Shown here: piece by piece, positions 1 through 14,800 of the stretch | Numbering within the stretch: the stretch's first letter is position 1 | How the letters are laid out: every line of letters begins with the position of its first letter | Assembly (NCBI RefSeq): GCF_020382885.2 | Contig: NC_058497.1 | Span: 19,584,330 to 19,648,329 of the forward strand | Source: Scatophagus argus | Lineage: Eukaryota > Chordata > Actinopteri > Scatophagidae | Direction of reading: 5' to 3' | Length of the DNA stretch: 64,000 nt | Program-made: the position numbers and the translations under genes | Notes under the pieces: model-generated | Databases searched by the model: none | What the model saw: only the letters and a program-made list of their open reading frames with translations | Told to the model about the DNA's origin: nothing

Positions 1-2785
1 TCACTCGATTATAATGAAGCCCCTTTGTTGATTGAAACAGCCGGGTTTTTATGCAAGCTGAAACAACAATGCAAGGTTTTTCACAGCCCGAGACCTCGAA
101 AACAATCACCTGCCGCAAAGTTGTTCCAGTGTTGTGCTTCAATAATATGACAAAATGAGATGTGTTTGGTCTTTGTAGAACAAGGAAATAATAAGGCAAT
201 TAGTGACAGGAAAAAAAAGCCAGAAATGAAAGAAATTAACAAAAACTGAGTGGTTATTTCACCACAAACATCAAATTCAGACCCCCTGTGGTGTACATCA
301 TTTGTATCGCATGGTGGAAACTGTGAAACACACGGTTCTTCTCAAAACTCTGCCTTGAAGACACACTGAAATAGAATTATATCACACTGACTGTGGCTAC
401 AGCAAACCAAAACAAGTTGAACAGGTCTAAGTATTTCATTATTTCATTCACTGTGTAACTGGCAGATTTCTTTCCAAAGTCCCGTAGTTGCAAAGTCAGA
501 AAAAAAACTAACCCTTTTAGAAGTGCTGGATGCAGAATTCCTTTGTTGTTTTCATGCAAACAAAGCTAAGCTAAGCTAAGCTGTGTACAAACGTCAAACG
601 CTACTGTACAAACACGAGTGAGTCAATTGTCTGATCTAACTCTTGGCAAAAAAGCAAACTAAATAGCACAAAATGCAACCGCAGGCGCAAGCAGCTGAAG
701 ACAGCTGGTCATTTCTTTGGGTTTGTTTGCTTTCGCTATCTCTCCCCAGGCTAAAACTTTAACTGAAGGAGGTAAAGGACATCTCTGTTTCACTGTCGCC
801 TCACACTCAGGAGAAATATTTCACAGCCGAGTGTGGAATCTCGAGCCGCACAGCGTGAGGATGATGATATACATCTGTTCACGTACAACACACACACACG
901 TCCTCTTTATCCCACGGTGATTCCTTGACACTGACATGCGCTTTGACTTCGGTCTTACAAAATGCATTTCGAGCGATGCACAGCTCTGCTCTGTGACAGA
1001 TGTGATAAGGATACATATTTCATGCTTTCTAGGAGAGTGTGCAGCGAACGTGACTTTTCTGACAAACAGAATATGCGAGAGAAATGGAGTGAAGGGAAGT
1101 CAAAATTAAGACAGGGAAATGAATGAAGGATTGAGGCAGGTAGAGGGGAAGGAAAACAAGATAAACAAGGGTAAGAGTAAACGATAGAAAAGAACTGAAA
1201 ACATAATAGAATTTCTGTATTCAAAAGGTGACTTCATCCCACAGCACTTACAATTTCCTCCACGGACAAAAGCGTAAATTGGTGCAGAGTGCACTGCAGA
1301 TGGCCTCTCATCCACCAAGCCTCATTTCCAGCATATTTTTGTACCATATGAAGGAATGTTTGACACCAGAAACTCAACACACCCCTGGCTATTGACTGAC
1401 TTAATGTAAAATAAGAACATGTTATAATAATAACACACAATTGATTAGCATCTCTACAATCAGTCTCTTGGGGATATAACCACTTGGAGTGGATAATTGG
1501 CGGGATAAGTATTCCACTTATTTGCTGATGAACTCCCTCTGGGACTGTGAAAAGGCTAGTGGTTGAACAAGTTCTCAAGTGTCTCTATTTCTGGGCAGTC
1601 TGACATCTTGCATAAATTTACAAGAATCTTCAGCGATAAAGTGGACAATGAAATCGCTTTAAAACAATGAGGAATGATGAAAATTAATACATGATCCATT
1701 TGTTACCCATTCTCCCTGCTTTGCTCTGCAACCAGGCTCTCTTCTCAAGACAGATTTCACCCAATTTGGTCATAACAGCAATCCACACACTGACATTAAC
1801 TTACCACAACAGCAGAACATACAATGATGGCCAGAAAACTCCCTCTGGTTCTTGTGATTTGTGATTAACTTGTGATTTCCCCAGTTTCTAAAAAGACTAA
1901 TAGCTCTTTTTCATGACAGGGATTTAACAACCCACAACCAGGGGCTTCCCATAATCTGAGCTTTTAAGAACCTCAACAGGCTGAGCTGCAACATTAACTT
2001 CATTAATTAGTCAACTGACAAAAACTCTGACTCTTTGACAATCAGTTGACAATTTAACAAATTTTTCTGTCAAGATTTCCTGCTTTTCTTTGTCTTAGAC
2101 CAAGGTGAAAAATGAGACTTTCAAATACGCTTTCAGAAACTGTAAAGCGGCAATTTGTTTTATAGACTGTATGTGTTGTGCTTGGCAGACAAGTAAACTA
2201 AGCAGTTGTTTGCCAGACAACATTGTAATGGTGCTGTTGATCTTATTATCAATACTGTATACAAGAGATACATGTTCATGTGCCAAAGCACAATCCTGGA
2301 CCCCTGGAATCAACAAAAGGTGGTCTGTCAAAAAGCATCAAGGTTTTCCAGTTTGCACCACAGAGCATACTGTGATTCTTCGTTTAACCTCTCTGTTATT
2401 TCTTTGTTATTTCTCTTTGGCTGGAGTATTTACATTGCTGCCAGATGATGAGGAATTCATCTGGTTCCTTTCGGCCTCCTCTCTCCAAGTGCAACAGATC
2501 ACTTTGACATGTTGGTTTGTCCAACAAGTGTTCCCCCTGTCCTGGTCAATACAGAAGCCGCATAGTAAAGTAAAACAGTGACTGTCTCGCTGTTGTGTTT
2601 GTTGTACTGGACCAGTCGCAATCTGTAGCACTCTAAGAGTCACGAATATGCAGGGTTGATGGAAAAGGATATGTTTAAAATGCTCATGTAGATGTTCTGA
2701 TTTTGAAAGCTATTACTGTTGGAAAAACAGAAAACTCTACAACGTGAAGACAGGATAAAATGGGCAAATAAAATGGAGTACTAAC
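1..2785 (-). other. pitpnm3: pitpnm3 intron 2 (partial)
   Basis: AT-rich non-coding sequence with no conserved exon recognised on either strand. A short AAGCT tandem repeat lies at 563-582. The 158-codon plus-strand frame at 2105-2581 has a composition like its surroundings and no recognisable domain, and is treated as chance. Confidence 0.6.
563..582. repeat. (AAGCT)n short tandem repeat
   Basis: Four copies of a 5-bp unit (AAGCT) in pitpnm3 intron 2. Confidence 0.7.
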
Positions 2786-2881
2786 CTCTGGCATCAAAGA
2801 ACTCCTCATCGGAGCTGTCAACTGATTCCTGTGCGATGTTCTGCAGACACCAATGAGTGGCGCTGTGCTTTCGTGATGATC
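2786..2881 (-). CDS. pitpnm3: pitpnm3 coding exon 2 (FFAT-type motif exon)
   Basis: This 96-nt exon is phase 2 in and phase 1 out, with consensus splice sites. Its frame is open throughout and carries SSDEEFFDAR, preceded by the Ser/Asp-rich QESVDSSD. The exon ends one base into the codon after Arg, so the last residue of the EFFDARE core is completed by the next exon outside the window. The other two frames have a stop or no similarity. Confidence 0.9.
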
Positions 2882-5800
2882 CTGTGAGTCAGAAAAAGAA
2901 AATAAGACAGGGAATCTGCTTTTAGACTCGCAGAATGACAGGCAGGGTCATGCTATTAATCTCAGAACTCGAGGATAGACAAATCAAGTGTATTTATATT
3001 TTTCATCCTTAGAGCTGATAGCTCTAAGAAAAATCAGAGTGAAAAGTAAAGCATGAATGACCCAGATGGGAATAGACGGCCTTTTGAGTTTCACAGCAGG
3101 TGAAAAGACCCAAATGGACTTTCCTTTGAGTGGTGTCACAGCACACAAGTGTCTCAGCAAGGAAGCAGGGATGAAAAGGGATTTAGAGCACTATCCATTT
3201 GTTGACAATATTCACTCTCAAGTACCAGGATATAAAACCACTGCAAACAACAGTGTACTTAAAGCAAATGATTTCCTGAAAATCACTGAGGCAAGATGAA
3301 ACTGACAAGACTGACAACACTAGTCAGCTCAGGTTGCTGCTCATAAACTCAGTAAAGTCCTAATACTGGAGTTAAAAATGACTTACAAACATTTTCAAGG
3401 TGGAATTCTGTTGTCTGGATTCATTTTAAGGAGGAACTTGACACAAGCTTGAGAGCAGTATTTTTGCTAAACAGCTGTTGTACCTGTAACCGCACGCAGC
3501 AGTGATGTCATGGCATCCTGGAGTCACTGCACCCAGGTGAGAAGTTAAACCACTGGAGGTCAGCAAAAACGAAATATTCAGTCTCTGCCGAGTTACTTTT
3601 TAATGTAATATTTCCCTGAGTTTCCGGGATGTTTCTTCCTCTTTGGGAAAGTGGCCTTGTTAAGTCAAAGTAACTCCTCTCTCTGTGTTGCTGCACTCTG
3701 ATGATGTTACTGTAATGAACCACATGTCCACTATGACATGTTTTCCCATCGTCTGTGACTATTGCAGTCTTTCTGACATGACATTCCCTCCTGGGAACAG
3801 TTTCCACCCGTCAGTTTCATGATTCCACGTCTACTGTCCAGAGGTTTTGCATCAAATTAGTCATCGTTGTTGTCGTCTCTCCCCAACAATGGCACAAATG
3901 GGACAGTACAACACTGGAAACGCTGGAAACAGCAGACCAAATGTTTATTATTTCTATTATTTGTGTATTTCTCACACATACCAACCATGTTAGCACTCTA
4001 GTCCCCTCCAAGATGGGGGAAAAACATGTAAAATCACTCTATCTCTCTAGCATTGTACACTACTGTCAGGAAACCACAGAGAATCTTAAAAGAGCTCTGA
4101 CATCCGTCCCCTATATTTAGGGGGTTGTTAATATGTCACTTAGAAAAACATTTCCTTTTTTGCACAAATGCAGCTTCTTTGTCCAAACTGTACAACGAAA
4201 AACCGACCTTGCAGCTGCTTTCCAAGCACTTTCACCCACAGAAGTTGTCTGGTGACAGCACACATTCCTGTCACCATGCAGACTTGAGCTTCTGACAAGA
4301 CAGTCACGAGTCTTCACTTCCTGTTATCATATTATACGACACTAACCATTTCTGCCAACACATTAGCTGGCTGCTGGTGACTGCAACACAACAATAAAGC
4401 TACCAATATACAGAACTAAATGTACGGTGGTGGGAGGGAACCAAGTACATTTACTCAAGTACTGCAATCTGGAGATATACTTTACTTGAGTATTTCCATT
4501 TTATTTTGCTTTCAACTTCTGAAATCCATTCTGGAGGGAAATATTGTAGTTTCCACTGCAATACATTTATTATGATAGCCTATTAGTTATGATGCAGAGT
4601 CAGATTATTAACAAAAAATTTATTAATCTAATAAAATATGATGTATCCTTATGAATTAAATCGCATGAGAAGATGTTCTTGGAGAGGCTTGGGAAAATAG
4701 CATGTTGACACTTAAACTTGAACTACAATTTGAATTCCTGCATTTGAATAAGTAAGGAACACTACTGGGAGCCTACATGACAATAAAAAACCTCAAAAAC
4801 ACAAAAAATAATGGAGCCCCTGCTTACACATGGGGTTGCTATTTTGACTTAGGCCACATATCTGTGCTAAATGTGGATGAATGACAGTAACACCATGACA
4901 TCATGGCCATAAATAGTTAACATACCTGCCAAGTTCTGCTAAAACTCTCAAATTTTTCGGCCTTTAGCAACAACTCTGCCCATCGGCGGATCGTTCTCCA
5001 GGGGCTCCAGGATTCATGAACCACTACAGAGCTTTAACCCTGTCACCTTGGCCTGTGCTGGATGACAAATGAAGAGGCTCAGGCAAGGATTACTTCAGTC
5101 CGTATGTGAGCATTGGTTGTGCATGAGCACACAGACCAGCAGCAGCATTTCTCCTGCATCTTCCACAGCCATCTGATGTACTATATTCTTGAGAACTAAT
5201 TTGTGTCGACTAAACTGCCAGTGGGCGAGCTGTTCATATATACAAAAGACAGCTTGCTTAAATTATACAATTGTAGCTCACACCGAAATAAGCAATTACT
5301 GCACAAAACAACAAGATGATTGCTATCTTCCAAGAAAACGCTATTTTGCTCTTTGGAAATGTAAATATGTTTCCCCCTAATTAAAGAAAATGGAAAGAGG
5401 AGCTACAAATCTGGGGAAATATCCCATCATAAGAACTGCACATTATTCTGTTTTGCTGCAAGAGTGTCAGCAGTGCTTATCAAAGAGCAACCAGCAGCGA
5501 TGCCAACTTGTCTCTCCTCATTTATATTTCATATATTAATACAAACAAATTTACATCTAGGGGCGGACTGGGTGCAGTTGTAACAACTTATGGCTTTGAT
5601 GTGATTACTGAAAAACCTCTTGAAATATTTAGATATAGTTTAATTTAGGTATCTGTGTTCCAAGTGTTAGCAGTCATTAAATGTATTTATAAGCAATGTC
5701 AGAGTCACAGTATTGATGGAAACACCAGAGTCATACGGGGACAATTGTAACAACACATACAGGTAAATATCAAACACAACAATTAACTAAAAACTAAAAA

Positions 5801-8800
5801 AAAATAATATCATCTGAATGATTCCAGATTTTAATTAAAGCAATACAATTAATCACATATTTATACAAATATAAAAACTTATGAGACATTTGCTGATTGT
5901 CAGGCAGAGAGGGATCACCACAGAGCATGTGCAGAGTTTCAGAGCTCTGTCTCTCATTTCTGATTGGTGCAGTCTGAGATGGCACATGTGATGTATGAAT
6001 CAAAGGGCTTCAACAAGGTTTCAAAAGTGCTGACTTTCAATACTAGGTTGCTATTACAAACTAAAAATGGTCGTTGAAAAACTTTAATTGATGATTCATA
6101 AACACTGAAGACTTTGAAAGCATGAGAAATTGGGTCTTCGCAGGAAATTGAACACAGGTCCCCAGATTGGACAAAACACTAGACTATTCCAGTATATATA
6201 GACATTTAAAATGAACTCTAAATACTTTTATTAAATTATTATAACGAAAAATCATCTATTTTGATGTTGAAGTCAATTGTAACACATAGGGATGTAACAC
6301 ACCATTAGAATTGCCCCTACCATACCGAACTTGGCTCGAATAATCCCACAGGCTGGAAAAAACAAAGATAATATTTCACAAAGATATCAAAGGGTCACGA
6401 ATTTTCCTCAGGATCAATAAAGCATCTATTTATCTAGCTATGAAAACTAGGAAGATTTAAATTTATAGACATTAAAGTTTAAGAGAGCATGGGGAAAATT
6501 CTTCAGAAAAAAACTAGAAAACCTCTAGTTAGAAGCCAGAGGTTCAGTTTAGCCTATGCTTTCTTTTTTGTACTTTCAATCAGTTTGTTTGTCTTTTAAT
6601 GATGCAAGAGAAAAGATGTTTAGGATGAAGACTAACCAACTCTGATAACAAGTTTGGTTGCAACTGCTGGAGTGTAAACTAGCTTGAAAGATGAGAAAGA
6701 GGCAGTTAACACCCTACACAAAGCAACTGGAATTTGCTCTCATTGAGTGGGGAAATAAACCATTTGACATGTTATGAACAGGGATTTAACCTTACTGCAA
6801 GGAGTAAGTTAGTTAGCAAGTCAGGATTTGAAGGAGCCAATCCGAGGAGGCATGGACGGGTAGAGGTGCTCCTGTCTGTCACAGTGTTGAGAGCTCAGTA
6901 AGCACAGCAAGCATGTGTCATCAAAGGAAAGGAACTACTTTGGAAAATAAATTCAGCCACCTCAAGCCAGCTGCCAAAGAGCTCTCTCCATCTTGGGACT
7001 TGATTTTTTGAGGGCACTGGATGCACAGTCAGTCACCTTAGGAGGCATTCCAAGTGATTTTAAAGTATTGTTTTCATTCAGTGCATTCACTGCTGGTACA
7101 GATACATGGGCCTATGCTCTGTGGATTTCAGTAGTGCACTCAGCTTACTCCTGCAGCACTCTGACTGTCTTAAGGTTTAGGAAATCTAACGAAATGGTTG
7201 TGCGGCTGGAGCCTCACACCAGAGTGCCTATCACCAAGCGACGCCTGCCTTTCCCGCTGGGTAATGGAAATGATTGCTGTAGCTCCCCGCAGGGCATTAC
7301 AGTACACTATATCCTCACAGATAGTGAGTGAATGCTTGAAACAACTACAGATTATGATCACACAGCCAGCAGGAGTGCAAATCTGAGCAGACCATCCTGG
7401 TCGTTTTTGCAATAGTGAGAGCATGTCCCTCCTTTTCACATCAACTAACTACAATATCACTGCATGTTAGCATGTTGATTCAGGTTGCAGAGGACTACAG
7501 GGAGGAGAGTGCTCCTAATTAAAGGATTTACGTAAAACATCCAGACATGACCACGCAACATTATATCCCTTAACCTGTTTTATTTATTTTGGACAGTGGA
7601 CTTTGACAAATGTCACAACACAATCCTGTTTATCATGCACTTTGGTCAAAGATGGATGAAATGGAGCTTTGCAAGTCATCAAAAGCATTTGTGTTCTCAA
7701 AAAATCATGCTTGAGTTTCAATCCTAATGTTTTTTTTTAAATGCTCACTTTCCACATAGCATAAAGAGTCACAGAAATGCTCTGTACTGTAATAAGAACT
7801 ACCAAAGTATTGTCAGTGAGAAAAATACTCTGCAATTTCTAAATCAGATGTTTGGATGTCCTGGTCCTTCTCGCCAATTAGATATGATTAAATTCTGTTT
7901 CTGTGTTCAAACAAAATCCCCTCTGAAAAACATAAATTGTTCATTCATCTGTTACTTTGATCAAATTGCTTTTGTCTGTAAAAGTAAAGCATGGAAAGCC
8001 AAAACAGCTTGTCTTTTGAAACTGAACATGCAATTTATGGAAAATGACACTGAGAGAAGGGAAGACAGGGAGAGGCCCGGCACTTCACTGAGCTCTGTTC
8101 AAAGTCTAGGTATCTAAAAGGCTTTACTTCAGAGCAATACAACACAAGGCTGCTTGTGATTCATCTCATCCTTCTTTCATATCGTTCCTTCCATTATCTT
8201 CTTCCAGCGGGGGTTACACAGGAGCCTGCATCCTGTTGAAACGGTGGGCTGACAGCACTGATTACTGGAGCAAATCCGTTGCAGTCACGGGTTAAATCCT
8301 CCATATCTGTCACAAGCAAACAGGTAGCACAATTCTTTGCTACGCACATGGCTACGGTGCTACACATGTATGAGGTGGTAGTGTTGAGATTTCAATTTGT
8401 TGCAAGACACTGCTGGGTCAAATGTTCAATTTAATGTAAGATAATGGATTTATGGCTCAGTCTTATGAATTTTCCTTGTCTGTACCTCAGACTTTGAGTA
8501 TAGTCCCCGAAAATGTACTCCGGTAAAAAGTTGAAACTGAGACATCCATCAGGTGTTCAGACGTATGACCACCCAATAGATAATAATGTTGCTTCATGTC
8601 TGTACATCACAATCTTCCGCACAGTGAAGGTGACATGTACATGTTTGTAAGATAAGGAGACTTTTGTAGGCAAGTTTATGTGGTTGTTGTTCAAAGTGTG
8701 CAGCCTGTTGTGCAGGATGCTGTCTCATTTTGACTGGTCTGCCGATGACACAACGCTGACACAATGATTTATGCAATGTAGAGAAATAATGTCTCAAGCT

Positions 8801-11800
8801 AAGCAGACCTATACATAACGGTATTCTACTCAAAGCTTATAAAGAAAGGAAGTGACACGAAAAAAGAAACAAAGAAACAAAGAAAACCTAGTGGACTGCA
8901 TCTTTCATCTCACAATTGAGTCTTCAACGAGAGAGGTCACCTAGTGTCGCTTTAAGGGTATTGGTGTGAATGACTTGTAGATTTAGTTATGTGAAACAGG
9001 GAGGGAGGGATGTGATGTCGGTCAGCTGCTGTTAGAGGAATCAGAGTTTTGCTTTAAAGAAATGTGACAACGCTGCAGATCAGAATTTTCTAAATGTCTT
9101 GTATAAACTACCATGTACTTTATTTTCATGCCTGAAAGCGACTGCAGTAAAAGCAGTTTCTGTTTAACATTTTTCCAAAATAATACTCACACAGCACGGA
9201 CAAGGTAATTAAATCAATATCCAGCTGTATCTGTGGGGATGATCTGCTGCAGATGTGCCCAGTCTACATTTATGGCTCATAAAGAAAAACAGTTATTTTT
9301 TCTTAGCGAATGTTAACAGTACAGCAAGTGAGCAAAGAACATCTTTTACCCTGCATGACTCATATGTTGATATTCACAGTGGGAGAAAATCTCTTTCTGT
9401 ATGACTCAGGTTATTCTACTGCAACAGACCCGATAATTTATTAATCTATATGGTGTTTCCTATTGATTCTACTTTAAATTGCACACTAGATACATGTCAT
9501 TTAAGGAAAATTCAATATGATCATGTTAACTTGTAAGGCAGTATAATACAAATGGAAATTTTCTATCGGAAGGCAGCTGTTGAAGATTCAGGATAGTAAC
9601 TGGGAGAAAAACAAGAAATAGCTTCAGTGCAGCTCCTGAAAAATTTATAATTGAACTCATTTATTGTTCTATCTACCCTATTGCACATACTAAGAAGATG
9701 ATACCGTACTTTGGACAGCACAACTGCCTCTAGCTGTAACAGAATGAGTTTCTCAACCACACGTTTCTACTAAGGGAAACTCGAGTATTAGTATAGTGAC
9801 ACGTGGACTGCAGCCCATGGATCGCAGCATGTACACGCATTGTGCTCATTTAGCTCAGTTAGCCTCGCAGGTAGCAGCCCTGTTGGTTGACTCAGCCAAG
9901 AAGTGCCAGTACCCAAAACCCAGCATGAAAGTCATCTCTGTATTCCCTGTTGCCAACCTGCCTCCCAGTCTGCCTGTATTTCGGCTTTAAGGAAAAACAA
10001 TTTTTTAAGACAAATTATCTCCGAAAATGACCTCTAATTTCTCAGACCGAAGTGAACTCAAAGCAGATTTTACACATAACAGTCACAAAATTCAAAGATT
10101 TAATAGTATTTAGTCCGGCTCTGTGGCCAGTGGGGCTCTGAAAATGGGTCTGGTCATCTGAGGGTTATCATGCAGCTGGATTTAATTGCAGTTGAATTGA
10201 GATGCAGGTTGCTTTCACAGAAGAGCATAGTTTCCATGGGTCTCAGAGGAGACACACATTAGCATTTCCTTCAAGACTCTAAAAAGAGTGAAAATTGCAC
10301 TAATACCTGAAACAAAATCGATTATAAAATCCTCTGGAGTGGAAATACCAAAGTCAATAGAACTGAGTAAAATATCTTGCTGAAGCACAGTAATGTTTAG
10401 TTTAATTCAAAGTTTCAACTAAACAAGTGCATCCTGAGACATCGTTTTTGCCTGCTCAGAGGACGTTTAGGTCACAAGCATGACACGCTTGTAATATTCA
10501 TTCATTATTCGTTTATTTTTTTTTTGGAAGTGAGATGATATCATAAAGTATATATATTGCTCTGTGCTTTTTAAGCCTAATTCCAGCTCAGCAGATTCAT
10601 TTCTGGCTACAGAAAAATCAGCCAAAAAATCTTGAAGAAGGTACTTAAAGTAAAGTGTTCTGGGTTTCGAAAATAACGAGGGAACCCTCAGACTTAATGA
10701 CGGCCCCACAGGAGGAATCACTCCTCATCAGAGACTAAATCTTCTTTAGATCAGTTGCTACCATCCTCAAGGTATTTCTTCTTTCCGGAGCTTCATCCCT
10801 CAGTGCCCTCACTCCTCTCCAAACCAGATGGTCTGTAAGCTATACACGAGAGCCAATCTCCTCATTTCATAATTAGAGCTTTTAATATCCAAGGAACTCT
10901 AGCATCACTGAAAGAGCTGCCGGGTCATAAAAGATGGGAACGGCTGCCATCATGCAGAGAGGAAGAGCAGGAGGGCTCTCTAATGATGCAAATCTCTTCG
11001 GACTGAATATTGGACAAGTCACAACATCAGAGTGACATATCTACTATGTCAAGAGGAAATCCAATAATGTTTTCCTGATGTGCATGGAGAAAGAGAGGGA
11101 AATGAAAAATGCCTCTGCCCCTCATTTTAACATGCAACATGCCCCAGTGAAGATGAAAATCACGTGGACCCGATTAGATATGATACCGCACAGAAACCCA
11201 CTCAAGGAAAAGGAAAAGGATGCTGACTCTGTGTCTGCTCAGCCTGTTTATGCCACGGTGAACATCCTACTACAGTCCACAAAAGGTAAGCAATAAAATA
11301 AAGTCTGTCTTGTCCTCTTTGAGCTGGGAATGGCTAATAATAGCCTGTCCTTTAATTTAATTCAAGCTCATTTCAGCACGTGATCTGAATCAATCAGCCA
11401 AAGCAGCCAATGAGAGACACAGAGGAGATTGATCTCTCCTAAAAAATGTTGAATCAGTCACAGATTCACCTTCCAGACATTATTCTCCTGGATGCTATTT
11501 GTCTGCACTGCAGCAGATCAGCACTCGCATCGACTGTTAATCGACTGCTACACTACGAGGTGATAATCCTTATTACTAAGCCTGCACACTCCACACAACA
11601 GCATCCACATATAGTACTTTATGTCCAGCCTGAGGTTGACTGCATGTGAAGTGGTTACATTATTAAGTCCATGCTCTAATGATTTTAAATTGGATATGCT
11701 CAGGGTGAGGAGGCAATCAGTTTACAACAGCTTACTGGTGAGAAGATCGTAAACTGAATATCGACTGTGGCTCAGAGTCCCAAATATAATTTTCTCATAT

Positions 11801-14800
11801 GATTTAAGTATTGAACTTGGGAGAGTGAGGAAACAAGTTAGTCTGAAAGATAAAGCTTCTTTTCTGATAAATGTTCATCTAATATCACTAAAAGTGCACT
11901 GCACTGCAACTATGACAAAAACTTAAAATTAAAAAAAGGACATTTTAACTCATTTACACTTCCAGAATACACAGTGTAACATTAGCATTGGTGCTATGTT
12001 TCTGTCCAATATTCACTCCTCTATTAGCTCTATTTGTTTGTATTTTTCTCCAGCTCTTTGGAAAAATATCTAGATCTGCTTTAAACTGCTAAATACTCCA
12101 CCAGTAAATCACTGGTGTTCACCGGGTGGTTGCTAACTTGGTTTTTGTGCTTCTTATTGAAAATAGTTGCCTGTGGGGCTGGAAAAGACTCCATTAGTGT
12201 TGAGGGGGAAGCAAAACATTGGCAAATATAGAAATGAGCATACTTAGATACAAAAAGCTACCTTTTTAAATTACCCTCCCAGAAGAATTAATTGTGGTAC
12301 TATTTGGCAGTAGCACTGCCACCAGGACTCACTGGATGCCCCTGAGAGGCACCTGGAACTACCTAATCTTTATCAAAATACTGCTTATTTTCTGTTGACA
12401 TTAAATGTAATCATTTCAGCTCAACAAAAAAGTCAGCTCACCAGTTGAACGATACTTCAACTGGACACTCTCCGACAGATGCTTCAAATCAGCAATGCAA
12501 AACAGAAGAAACCAAAAATGTATGAACATACCTAAAGCATTTAGTCCTTGCTGGCAAGACATTCTAGCTGCCTTTAAACTTAATGTGTTTGCTAAGAGGC
12601 TGGTGTTAGAGAATGTAATAACTGTGCTTTCAAAAAGCTTATTTCAAGAGTCTAAGAGCTTCTTCATAGGCAGAAACATGAAGGGAAAGGGGAAACCAAA
12701 AACCCTGTTTCTCCCCTCCGCTCTGTATTCAGAAACCAATGTGACGTCAAGACATTTGGCTGTGACAAACAACAAGTAGACTGGTGCCGGGCTCCAGGTG
12801 AGCCTCAAATAGCAGCAAGCCTGCTGCTGTGCGCATTGTGAACAGCCTCTCCCGGACACAGACCCAGTGTGCTTCCCCATGACAAACAGCTATTAAATTT
12901 AAATTAACACTGTTTTGTATGATCAAATAAAATAACAGAGGTCACTTGCTGAATGCATTAGCGCACGCCTCTGTAGATTTCAGAGAACATTGTGGTGCTG
13001 CTTGTTGAGCAGGCTGTCTGGGGACCATTTGCCAGTACGACGACACCACACACAACAAGCTGTTGCAGTATAATACAGTGGAGAAAGTCCTTATCATGTC
13101 TCAAACTGGGTAATAAAACTTGGATGTGGGGGAACGACTGACAGAATAAACCCGAATGCTAACACTAATCTACCTTCAAATGGCGAGCATTCAGTTTATT
13201 CACCTGTAGAGAAAGAGAGAGAGAGAGAGAGGCAGCGGGAAAGAGGGAGAAACTGTTCATCAGCATCCTTCAGCTCTATTTTTAGCTTGATGCTGAATCT
13301 CAGCAAAACAGCAGGTAGGCTATCCATTTATTTTATTCAGGCAGCAAATGAAAAAAAAAAACCTTTCAGACTGATCAAATATGAGGAATACAAAATGCAA
13401 AATGGTGCTATACGTCACACTGGGCCCTTTAAGGGTCCATGAAATCCTAGGGAGGACAAGCAGTAGGGGTCGGTTACACTCTGGGAGGGGGTCGACACAA
13501 AGATGACCGAGGATAATTAAAAAAGCAAAAATTCCTAAAGACATCTGGCAGTATAATACCTGTCTGGCTTCGTGCCGCAGCTCAAGCCAGTGGGGTTGAA
13601 GTAGCCTCCAGGACAAAAAATAAAGAATTTATGGTTTGAATTCCCAAACCAGCTGGTGAAATTGTGGGTCTCATTAAAAGATTCACCCTCTATTGTCCTG
13701 TAACTCCTCTGTGGCCTATGAAAAGACAATGTTTGCAGGTAAGGAAATGTCTGAACGGGAAGCAGAGCTCAACTGAACGGCAGACCAACACTGACGTCCC
13801 TTGAGAGATCCATTAATGTTCTTTTAGGTTTGAGTCACACCTGCTTTATTTTGAAGGCCTCATAATTCTTAAATCCTTATTAGTCTGCTCAAATTATCTT
13901 TCAATATTTAGATGATTAAAACCAGGGCTCTCTTCTGTTTTAATTGACAGTCGGTAAATCTGGGCACAAGGCCATGTTTCTGCTGAAGCTGAAAAAAGGC
14001 ACTGCAAACCGTAAAGCTTGCATGGTCCATAAATGCTGGTTGTTACTCTTTCACAATGAAATATACAGCGTGACTATAATTTCCTTGTTTTTTTATTTCA
14101 CAGGCCAGTGAATTGACAGAAAATTTAAATTCAAATTAAAAAGTGTGGAATCTCCTGCAGCCCTGTTATAATTGAAAACGACAAAGATAAGATACGGAAG
14201 TGAAAGTCATGGACTTTTCATGACGTTTTGAATGTTTCCGTAAGCTCAACTTCACAAGTTATACTGTGAACTGAGGTCAAGCGGTATTTAATGATACACT
14301 GCATGCTTGAGATATGACAGTACTAACAGTAACCTCACACATACTGCATGTTGCCATCAATCTGCCACTGGCTTACTGGAGCATCACAGGGCTAACGTGA
14401 TTTTATAGAGCTCAGATGAAATAATGGAAGACCTCACAGTGTAGTTTCCATTAGCGAGTGAATTTTACGGTGAGGCTCAATGCAATATAATTAAGATTAA
14501 CTGGAGAAGACATCCAGTTGCAGCTGTTCAGATAAAAAAAAGGGTTTTTCCATGCGTTCAGAGAATCTAATTTGTCTTGTGAAATTGACCGCCAAAAAAA
14601 AAAAAAAGGACTGTTTGCTTGATTTCTAGAGTGGAACAAACTCTTTGTGTCCTTAGAGGCTCTAGCTGACATTTTTATGTACAAATATGGATTTTAATTA
14701 GCACACAAATAATGCACATGCAATCAAAGCCGACAACAAACTTCTGTGAGTCAGTTTCACAATGAAATGGAGCTTCGGTATCTTATGTTTGCATTTATTC

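Noticed and set aside
2105..2581. 158-codon plus-strand ORF, the longest simple ORF in the window
   Set aside because: No domain, low-complexity-free but composition like the flanking intron, no promoter or splice context, lies inside pitpnm3 intron 2 on the opposite strand.
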